A stretch of 5,042 nucleotides of DNA from Thioalkalivibrio sp. (lineage in GTDB: Bacteria; Pseudomonadota; Gammaproteobacteria; Ectothiorhodospirales; Ectothiorhodospiraceae). The position numbers were made by a program, and so were the translations under genes. The notes under the pieces were generated by a model, which did no database searches, was not told the DNA's origin, and saw only the letters and a program-made list of their open reading frames with translations. The stretch spans positions 1 to 5,042 of the forward strand of contig JAGTVE010000202.1 in the NCBI GenBank assembly GCA_018224485.1, given 5' to 3'. This document shows positions 1 to 5,042 of the stretch, piece after piece; position 1 is the first letter of the stretch; each line of letters opens with the position of its first letter.

Positions 1-387
1 AGGCCCCTGTCGAGCATGAGCCCGACCTTCGTGGAGACCGAGGACCGGATTGCGGTGCTTGGAACACCCGGAGGCAGCCGCATCATCACCATGGTGTTGC
101 AGGGCATCCTGGCCATCCTCGACGGTGTCGACGCCGACGAGGTGGTACGGGCCCGCCGTTTCCACCACCAGTACCTGCCGGACCGGATCGAGTATGAGAC
201 CGCCGCGCTGGACCTCAGGGTGCAGCTCGAACTCGCGCGTCGCGGCCACACGCTGTCGCCGCAGCTAAGCCCCTTCGGCGACATGCAGGCGATCATCTGG
301 GACCGCGCCAACGACCACCTCGAGGCCGCATCCGATCCGCGCGGCAACGGATCCGCGGCCGTGTTCCCGCCCCAGCCCGCGCCCTGA
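1..387 (+). CDS. ggt: Gamma-glutamyltransferase, C-terminal end (5' partial)
   Basis: Open from base 1 in frame 1, giving 128 residues before a TGA stop; the gene begins before the window. The fragment starts RPLSSMSPT, the family's paired-serine substrate-binding motif (Ser4-Ser5 here). LGTPGGSRIIT follows, whose Gly24-Gly25 correspond to the oxyanion-hole glycines. RFHHQYLPD (about 53-61) and the terminal SDPRG motif (111-115) are also typical. This is therefore the end of the small catalytic subunit. The enzyme is an N-terminal-nucleophile hydrolase, normally exported to the periplasm and self-cleaved, which removes or transfers the gamma-glutamyl group of glutathione and related compounds. 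The catalytic threonine, cleavage site and signal peptide lie outside the window. The ATG at 16 is the internal Met of the PLSSM motif, not a start. The gene is convergent with the DUF302 gene. The family call is very secure; substrate preference cannot be judged. Confidence 0.95.
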   Translation, partial: RPLSSMSPTFVETEDRIAVLGTPGGSRIITMVLQGILAILDGVDADEVVRARRFHHQYLPDRIEYETAALDLRVQLELARRGHTLSPQLSPFGDMQAIIWDRANDHLEAASDPRGNGSAAVFPPQPAP

Positions 388-503
388 GCCGTCCGGTGAG
401 CTGGGCACTGTAGGGTCGGCCAAGCGCAGCGGGCCCATCATTGCGGCCCGCAAAAAAAAGACGGCCCCGAAGGGCCGCCTATCGCGTCCGGCTGCGTCCG
501 GGC
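388..503. other. Convergent intergenic region with two hairpins
   Basis: This is 116 nt between the ends of two convergent genes, with no coding signal. It holds a perfect 7-bp inverted repeat (429-435 with 445-451, 9-nt loop), an A8 run (452-459) and a second hairpin (460-479). The first hairpin has no T tract after it on the plus strand, so it is not a convincing intrinsic terminator for the gamma-glutamyltransferase transcript, though it could block 3' exonucleases or assist Rho-dependent ending. I see no promoter or small ORF here. Confidence 0.6.
452..479 (-). terminator. Rho-independent terminator of the DUF302 gene
   Basis: Read on the minus strand this is GGCGGCCC, a TTCG tetraloop, GGGCCGTC, then eight T residues. 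The stem has 8 pairs, including one G-U, and is almost entirely G/C. The UUCG loop is an especially stable tetraloop. It starts 24 nt past the DUF302 stop codon, in the right orientation to end that transcript and any read-through from sucAB. On the plus strand the hairpin lacks a trailing T run, so it is directional. Confidence 0.9.
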
Positions 504-1025
504 TCAGAAGGCGCCGGTCACACCCGCCTCGACGATCTCGTAGATGTTGTCACGCACGCGCTTGGCCATCGGCTCCAGGTCGGCGGGCAGGTCGACCGCG
601 TGCAGCATCATGTCCATGTTCATCGTGGTGATCCAGCCACGCCCCTCGTCGTCCTCGACCACGGCGATGCGGCAGGGCAGGAAGCCCGAGAAGATCACGT
701 CGAACTCGACCATCTCCTTGGCGATCAGCGCGTCGCAGAAGGCCAGGATGCGTATGTAGTTCGACTCTTGGCCCATCGCCTTCACCTGCTCGGACAGCGG
801 CAGATCGGAGACCATCTGGAAATTCAGCAGGTTGGCACGCAGCTTCATCGATTCCACCGCGTCCTCGACCGACACGCCATCCTCGATCTGCCACATCTCC
901 ATGCTTTGCTGAACCATTTCCTGCATCGTCTCGCGGTCCATCTCCATCTCCGTCTCCGCGAAGGAGGCAGGGGCGGCGGCGATCATGCCGAGGGCGAGCA
1001 GCAGCGTTACCAGCATTTTCTTCAT
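504..1025 (-). CDS. Exported methionine-rich DUF302-family protein
   Basis: A 173-residue protein of unproven function. Residues 1-23 look like a Sec signal peptide: KK at positions 2-3, a hydrophobic stretch from about 4 to 18, and an SFA site before Glu24. The mature chain would be about 150 residues and periplasmic. From about residue 50 to the end it matches the DUF302 domain: a helix after GVSVEDAVESM, then ILAFCDAL (Cys97), FLPCRIAVVEDD (Cys118) and a GWITTMNMD strand. The two cysteines sit where the family has its conserved CN and LLPC positions. Methionine is about 10% of the mature chain, concentrated in an acidic N-terminal helix (27-44) and at MNMDMM (135-140). The start is supported by GGAGGA 8 nt upstream. 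It lies 100 nt after sucB on the same strand and ends at a strong terminator. DUF302 proteins have no agreed biochemical role; metal or redox function here is inference only. Confidence 0.88.
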   Translation of the reverse strand: MKKMLVTLLLALGMIAAAPASFAETEMEMDRETMQEMVQQSMEMWQIEDGVSVEDAVESMKLRANLLNFQMVSDLPLSEQVKAMGQESNYIRILAFCDALIAKEMVEFDVIFSGFLPCRIAVVEDDEGRGWITTMNMDMMLHAVDLPADLEPMAKRVRDNIYEIVEAGVTGAF

Positions 1026-1033
1026 CAGGGATA

Positions 1034-1039
1034 TCCTCC
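1034..1039 (-). promoter_or_regulatory. Ribosome-binding site of the DUF302 gene
   Basis: The minus strand reads GGAGGA, 8 nt before the ATG at 1025. This near-perfect Shine-Dalgarno match fixes the start codon and places the signal peptide at the N-terminus. Confidence 0.85.
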
Positions 1040-1048
1040 AGTGAGTGT

Positions 1049-1088
1049 GTGCTTCAGCACGAGCGACAGTCTATCAGACGCTTCAGAC
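1049..1088. repeat. Short repeats in the DUF302 upstream region
   Basis: Three small repeats cluster here. GTGCT-TC-AGCAC (1049-1060) is an inverted repeat. TCAGAC occurs at 1074-1079 and 1083-1088, nine bases apart. GCTTCAG occurs at 1051-1057 and 1080-1086. All lie between the DUF302 ribosome-binding site and the sucB stop. They could be regulator-binding half-sites, but in a 100-nt region short matches like these may arise by chance. Confidence 0.35.
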
Positions 1089-1096
1089 CCGTCCGG
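1068..1096 (-). promoter_or_regulatory. Weak candidate promoter for the DUF302 gene
   Basis: On the minus strand TGATAGACT (1068-1076) resembles an extended -10 element, with 4 of 6 matches to TATAAT plus an upstream TG. It would start a transcript near 1061 with a leader of about 36 nt. No acceptable -35 hexamer lies 17 nt upstream (CCGGAC, 1091-1096). A tandem TCAGAC repeat falls inside the spacer and could be an operator. This is a tentative call; the gene may instead be expressed by read-through from sucAB. Confidence 0.25.
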
Positions 1097-1125
1097 TTAT
1101 TCCCCCCACGGGTAATCCGGCGACC

Positions 1126-2499
1126 TCACAGGTCCAGCAGCATCCGGCCCGGGTCCTCCAGCGACTCCTTCACCGACACCAGGAACCGTACCGCGTCCGC
1201 CCCATCGATCAGGCGGTGGTCGTAGGACAGGGCCACGTACATCATCGGCCGGATCACGACCTCGCCGTTGCGCGCCACCGGGCGTTCCTGGGTCGCGTGC
1301 ATGCCGAGGATCGCGCTCTGCGGCGGATTCAGGATCGGCGTGGACAGCAGGGAACCGAAGACCCCGCCATTGGTGATGGTGAAGGTCCCGCCGCGGAGGT
1401 CGTCGAGGTCCAGGCGGCCGTCGCGGGCGCGTTCGGCAAACTCGCGGATCCGCCCCTCGATCGCGGCCAGCGACAGCTGTCCGGCATCGCGCAGCACCGG
1501 GACCACCAGGCCCCGGGGGGAGGACACCGCGATGCCGATGTCGGCATGGTGGTGGTAGACGATCTCGTTGCCGTCGAGCGCCGCGTTGATCACCGGGAAA
1601 CGCCGCAGCGCCAGGACGCAGGCGGTGACGAAGAAGCCCATGAAGCCGAGCCGCACCCCGTGCCGTTCCTGGAACGCGTCCTTGTGCCGCGCGCGCAGCG
1701 CCATCACCTCGGAGAGGTCGACCTCGTTGAAGGTGGTGAGCATCGCCGTGCTCTGCTTCGCGTGCAGCAGGCGTTCGGCGATGCGCGCCCGCAGCCGGGA
1801 CATGGACACCCGTTCCTCGCCGCGCGTGCCGGAAGGCGTAGGCGCCTGCGCGGAGGGCCGCGGCCGCGGCGGCTCGGGTGGGGTGGGCGGAGCGCTGGCG
1901 GGCGCCGGTTCAGGTTCGGCGGTGATTGGCGGCTTCTCGGTGGGGGCACTGGCCGCTGCCCTGTCGGAGGCTGCCGGTTCTTCGGGCTCTGCAGCGGCAG
2001 GCTCGGCCGGTTTCGCCTCGCGCTCGGACAGGAAGCGCTCGACGTCCTCCTTCAGCACCCTGCCGTTCTGCCCGCTGCCCGCGATCTCCGCGGCGTCCAG
2101 GTCATGCTCCGCGAGCAGGCGGCGTACCGCCGGGCTCGGGGTCGGCGGCGCGGCGCCTTCGGGCGGCGACTCGTCTTCAGTCGCTGCCGGGCCCCGGGCC
2201 GTTTCCGGCTCCGCGGCCGGGGCCGGTTTCTCCGGTGCGGTCTCGGCGGGCGCCCCGGCAGAGATGTAGCCCAGCACCGCGTCCGCCTCGACCACGGCCC
2301 CTTCCTCGACGGTATATTCGTCGAGGACGCCATTGGTCGGCGCCGGCACCTCGAGCACCACCTTGTCGGTCTCGAGCTCGGCCAGCAGGTCGTCCCGCCG
2401 GACCCGTTCGCCGGGCTGCTTGTGCAGGGCGACGACGGTTGCGTCGGCGACCGATTCCGGCAGCTCGGGGACCCGCAGGACGGTGCGTTCTTCGGACAT
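1126..2499 (-). CDS. sucB: 2-Oxoglutarate dehydrogenase E2, dihydrolipoyl succinyltransferase
   Basis: A 457-residue core subunit of the cytoplasmic 2-oxoglutarate dehydrogenase complex, passing the succinyl group from lipoyl-lysine to CoA. Domains in order: a lipoyl domain (about 3-79) with the lipoylated Lys46 in ELETDKVVLEV; an Ala/Pro/Glu linker (82-118); a peripheral-subunit-binding domain (about 119-157) with SPAVRRLLAEHDLD and GSGQNGRVLKEDV; a long second Ala/Pro/Glu linker (about 160-228); and the catalytic domain (229-457). The last carries FTITNGGVFGSLLSTPI and SYDHRLIDG, in which His428 and Asp432 are the expected catalytic residues. Succinyl rather than acetyl specificity follows from close similarity to enterobacterial SucB and from the adjacent sucA. 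It is about 50 residues longer than the roughly 405-residue E. coli protein, mostly in the second linker. The start at 2499 follows AAGGAA by 6 nt and gives the normal lipoyl N-terminus; upstream in-frame starts would run into sucA. Confidence 0.97.
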   Translation of the reverse strand: MSEERTVLRVPELPESVADATVVALHKQPGERVRRDDLLAELETDKVVLEVPAPTNGVLDEYTVEEGAVVEADAVLGYISAGAPAETAPEKPAPAAEPETARGPAATEDESPPEGAAPPTPSPAVRRLLAEHDLDAAEIAGSGQNGRVLKEDVERFLSEREAKPAEPAAAEPEEPAASDRAAASAPTEKPPITAEPEPAPASAPPTPPEPPRPRPSAQAPTPSGTRGEERVSMSRLRARIAERLLHAKQSTAMLTTFNEVDLSEVMALRARHKDAFQERHGVRLGFMGFFVTACVLALRRFPVINAALDGNEIVYHHHADIGIAVSSPRGLVVPVLRDAGQLSLAAIEGRIREFAERARDGRLDLDDLRGGTFTITNGGVFGSLLSTPILNPPQSAILGMHATQERPVARNGEVVIRPMMYVALSYDHRLIDGADAVRFLVSVKESLEDPGRMLLDL

Positions 2500-2505
2500 C
2501 GGCGA

Positions 2506-2511
2506 TTCCTT
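2506..2511 (-). promoter_or_regulatory. Ribosome-binding site of sucB
   Basis: The minus strand reads AAGGAA, 6 nt before the ATG at 2499, within the 25-nt sucA-sucB gap. It decides the sucB start against the longer in-frame reading that extends back to 2691 inside sucA. Confidence 0.8.
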
Positions 2512-2524
2512 GCGCGTGCGCGGT

Positions 2525-5042
2525 TTACAGGGTTGGGCGCGGCGTGTCGCGGGCCGTGATTGGGCCGAAGCCGCGCCGGATGAGCTCTTCCTGCTGGGCC
2601 TTGTGCACCTCGGGGTAACCCACCGCGGGAGCGGCGGCCGGCGGGCGCGCGACTGCGTGCAGGGCCTGTCCGCGGACCTCGAGCAATGCATTCAGGCGGG
2701 GCTGGACGAAGCCTAGATAACCCTGATTCTCCGGCTCGTCCTGCACCCACACGAACTCGGTGGCCTGGTCATAGCGTCCCAGGAGCCGCTTGATCTCCGC
2801 CTCGGGGAAGGGGTAGCACTGTTCCAGCCGCAGGATCGCGGTGTCGCCGCGATCGTTTTCGCGCTTTGCACTGAGCAGGTCGTAGTAGAGGCGGCCCGCG
2901 GTCATCATCACCCGTCGCACCGAGGCCGGCTCCGGTGCGTCGATGTCGTCGATCACGTTCTGGAACTGCCCCTTCGCCAGCTCGCCGAGATCGCTGACCG
3001 CAAGCTTGTGGCGCAGCAGGCTCTTCGGTGTCATCACGACCAGCGGCTTGCGGTACGGCCGCAGCATCTGCCGGCGCAGCAGGTGGAAGATCTGGGCCGG
3101 CGTGGTCGGCACACAGACCTGCATGTTCTCCTGCGCACAGAGCTGGAGAAAGCGCTCCGGGCGCGCGGAGGAGTGTTCCGGGCCCTGGCCCTCGTAGCCA
3201 TGCGGCAGCAGGAGCACCAGGCCGCAGAGACGGTCCCACTTCTGCTCGCCGGAGCTGATGAACTGGTCGATCACGACCTGTGCGCCGTTCGCGAAGTCGC
3301 CGAACTGCGCCTCCCAGAGCACCAGCGCGTTTGGAAACGCGGTCGCATAGCCGTACTCGAAGGCGAGTACCGCCTCTTCCGACAGCAGGGAGTCGATCAC
3401 CAGGAAGCGCGGGTTCTCCGGGTCCAGACGGCGCAGCGGTACGCAGGCCTCGCCCGTTTCCTGGTTGTGCAGTACCGCGTGGCGGTGGAAGAAGGTGCCA
3501 CGCCCGGAGTCCTGGCCGGACAGGCGGATGCGATAACCGTCCTGTATCAGGGTTGCATAGGCGAGGGTCTCGGCGGTGCCCCAGTCCAGCGCCTGTTCGC
3601 CGCTGGCCATCGACCTGCGCGCCTCCAGGATCCGCCGCACGCGCGGATGCACGCCGAAGGCCTCGGGCAGGTCGTTCAGGCGTTCCAGCAGGCTGCCGAG
3701 GTCGCCCCGGGGGACCCCGGTGGGGACATCCTGGTCCCAGGACTGGTTGGTGAAGTCGGCCCAGTCGGTCCGGTCGTGGCCATTGATCACGTCGCGCGGC
3801 AGGAGGCCCGGCACCACCGACTCACCAGCATCCAGCGAATCCCGGTAGCGCTCCTGCATCCGTTCCACGGCCTCCTGGTCGAGCACGCCATCCTCGACCA
3901 GCTGGGCCGCGTAGCGCTGGCGCGTGGTCGGCAGGCCGCGGATGATCTGGTACATCATCGGCTGGGTCGCAGAGGGCTCGTCGGCCTCGTTGTGCCCCTG
4001 GCGGCGATAGCAGACCAGGTCGATCACCACGTCCTTGCCGAAGCGCATCCGGTAATCCAGCGCCACCTGGGTCACGAAGACCACCGACTCGGGGTCGTCG
4101 CCGTTCACGTGCAGGATCGGCGCGCTGACCATCTTCGCCGCGTCGGTCGCGTAATGCGTCGACCGGGAGTCCTTCAGCGTGCTGGTGGTGAAGCCGATCT
4201 GGTTGTTCACCACGATGTGCACGGTGCCCTTGGTGGAGAAGCCGCGGGTCTGCGACATGTTCAGGGTCTCCATCACCACGCCCTGCCCCGCGAAGGAGGC
4301 ATCGCCATGGATCACCACCGGCATCACCTTCTCGCCGGATCTGTCGCGCAGCCGCACCTGCCGGGCCCGCACCGAGCCCTCGACCACCGGCGATACGATC
4401 TCCAGGTGCGACGGGTTGAAGGCCAGTGCGAGGCGCAGCGGCCCCCCCTGGGTCTGGATGCTGGCCGAGTAGCCGAGGTGGTACTTCACGTCACCGGTGC
4501 CGCGGTTGCGGCTGTGGCGGCCCTCGAACTCGTCGGCCAGTTCGCGCGGCGACTTGCCGAAGATGTTCACCTGCACGTTCAGGCGGCCGCGGTGGGCCAT
4601 GCCGACGACGATCTCCTTCAGCCCGCGCGCGCCGCCGCGCTGCACCAGCGCATTCAGCAGCGGGATCAGGCTCTCGGCCCCCTCCAGCGAGAAGCGCTTC
4701 TGCCCGACGTAGCGGTTGTGCAGGTAGCGCTCCAGGCCTTCGGCGGCGGTCAGGCGCTCGAGGATTGCCTCCCGGGTCGCGTGATCGAAGCCAAAGTGAC
4801 CGCGTGTGGACTCCAGTCGCTGCTGCAGCCAGCGCTTCTCGGCGGTGGAGACCAGGTGCATGAATTCGGCGCCGATCAGGGCGCAGTAGGTGTCCTTCAG
4901 GATCGACTCGATCTCGTCCAGCCGCGCCGGGTTCGGGCCGTGCAGCGAGCCGGGGTCGAAGGCCTGGTCGGGATCGACGTCGTCGAGGTTGTGGTAGGCG
5001 CGGGTCAGCTCGGGTGGTGGCTCCGGGTCCACGCGGCCCAGC
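2525..5042 (-). CDS. sucA: 2-Oxoglutarate dehydrogenase E1 (5' partial)
   Basis: 838 residues are visible, ending in TAA; the start lies past the right edge. E1 uses thiamine diphosphate to decarboxylate 2-oxoglutarate and succinylates the lipoyl group of E2. Diagnostic segments in order: YCALIGAEFMHLVSTAEKRW; GMAHRGRLNV (about residue 147), with an active-site histidine; DVKYHLGYS; SHLEIVSPVVEGSVRAR; the cofactor and magnesium motif from GDASFAGQG (about 246) to NNQIGFTT (about 279); RRQGHNEADEPSATQP; then the transketolase-like half with LSGQDSGRGTFFHRHAV, EAQFGDFANGAQ and HGYEGQGPEHSSARPERF. The C-terminus carries WVQDEPENQG and PAVGY. No key residue is missing or frame broken. The GTG at 5032 is not the start: LGR precedes it in frame, matching the family's N-terminal NLDPLG region, so about 100 residues including the E2-binding tail are off-window. 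sucB follows after 25 nt, indicating one operon. Confidence 0.98.
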   Translation of the reverse strand, partial: LGRVDPEPPPELTRAYHNLDDVDPDQAFDPGSLHGPNPARLDEIESILKDTYCALIGAEFMHLVSTAEKRWLQQRLESTRGHFGFDHATREAILERLTAAEGLERYLHNRYVGQKRFSLEGAESLIPLLNALVQRGGARGLKEIVVGMAHRGRLNVQVNIFGKSPRELADEFEGRHSRNRGTGDVKYHLGYSASIQTQGGPLRLALAFNPSHLEIVSPVVEGSVRARQVRLRDRSGEKVMPVVIHGDASFAGQGVVMETLNMSQTRGFSTKGTVHIVVNNQIGFTTSTLKDSRSTHYATDAAKMVSAPILHVNGDDPESVVFVTQVALDYRMRFGKDVVIDLVCYRRQGHNEADEPSATQPMMYQIIRGLPTTRQRYAAQLVEDGVLDQEAVERMQERYRDSLDAGESVVPGLLPRDVINGHDRTDWADFTNQSWDQDVPTGVPRGDLGSLLERLNDLPEAFGVHPRVRRILEARRSMASGEQALDWGTAETLAYATLIQDGYRIRLSGQDSGRGTFFHRHAVLHNQETGEACVPLRRLDPENPRFLVIDSLLSEEAVLAFEYGYATAFPNALVLWEAQFGDFANGAQVVIDQFISSGEQKWDRLCGLVLLLPHGYEGQGPEHSSARPERFLQLCAQENMQVCVPTTPAQIFHLLRRQMLRPYRKPLVVMTPKSLLRHKLAVSDLGELAKGQFQNVIDDIDAPEPASVRRVMMTAGRLYYDLLSAKRENDRGDTAILRLEQCYPFPEAEIKRLLGRYDQATEFVWVQDEPENQGYLGFVQPRLNALLEVRGQALHAVARPPAAAPAVGYPEVHKAQQEELIRRGFGPITARDTPRPTL

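Noticed and set aside
16..18. ATG as the start of a short 123-residue protein
   Set aside because: The frame is open from base 1, and this Met is inside the conserved PLSSM motif of gamma-glutamyltransferase, so it is internal.
441..1115. A 224-codon open frame on the plus strand opposite the DUF302 gene
   Set aside because: It is rich in His, Leu and Arg, has no domain, and begins in the terminator region. The opposite strand encodes a coherent signal peptide and DUF302 domain with a good ribosome-binding site.
1083..1134. Intrinsic terminator after sucB
   Set aside because: There is a small GACCT-AGGTC inverted repeat over the stop (1122-1134) and an imperfect CCGG-bounded hairpin (about 1093-1120). 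Neither has a T run on the minus strand, so I do not call a terminator.
1045..2559. A 504-codon open frame on the plus strand opposite sucB
   Set aside because: Its product is Arg/Gly/His-rich low complexity with no recognisable domain, and it lies wholly antisense to a clear sucB. Long antisense frames are expected opposite high-GC genes.
2500..2691. N-terminal extension of sucB by 64 residues
   Set aside because: The extra residues are Arg/Pro/Ser-rich, overlap the end of sucA, and have no family counterpart. The ATG at 2499 has its own ribosome-binding site and gives the standard lipoyl-domain start.
5030..5032. GTG as the start codon of sucA
   Set aside because: The frame stays open upstream to the window edge and encodes Leu-Gly-Arg, matching the conserved region before this point in SucA proteins. 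The gene is truncated by the window.

Overview
The window is about 5 kb of GC-rich bacterial chromosome with tightly packed, conventional genes. Codon use is strongly G/C-ending, and SucA and SucB match the enterobacterial type motif for motif. This suggests a high-GC proteobacterium, most likely a gammaproteobacterium. A sulfur-oxidising Chromatiales-type organism is possible, but that is only an impression, since no 16S rRNA or other taxonomic marker is present.

Layout from left to right: (1) positions 1-387, plus strand, the C-terminal end of a gamma-glutamyltransferase cut by the left edge; (2) positions 388-503, a short convergent intergenic region with two GC-rich hairpins around an A8 run, one of which is a textbook intrinsic terminator for the minus strand; (3) positions 504-1025, minus strand, a small exported, methionine-rich DUF302-family protein; (4) positions 1026-1125, a 100-nt gap holding its ribosome-binding site, a weak candidate promoter and short repeats; (5) positions 1126-2499, minus strand, sucB, the E2 succinyltransferase of the 2-oxoglutarate dehydrogenase complex; (6) positions 2525-5042, minus strand, sucA, the E1 component, whose N-terminus lies beyond the right edge.

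sucA and sucB are 25 nt apart on the same strand and form an operon supplying two of the three subunits of the TCA-cycle complex that converts 2-oxoglutarate to succinyl-CoA. The E3 gene (lpd) does not follow sucB. The next gene is the DUF302 protein, which may be read through from sucAB or have its own promoter, and transcription of that strand should end at the terminator near 452-479. Gamma-glutamyltransferase is convergent and functionally unrelated (periplasmic glutathione turnover).

No stretch over 300 nt lacks a gene. I see no RNA gene, mobile element, CRISPR array or phage signal, and nothing that amounts to a previously undescribed system. The least ordinary item is the exported methionine-rich DUF302 protein.
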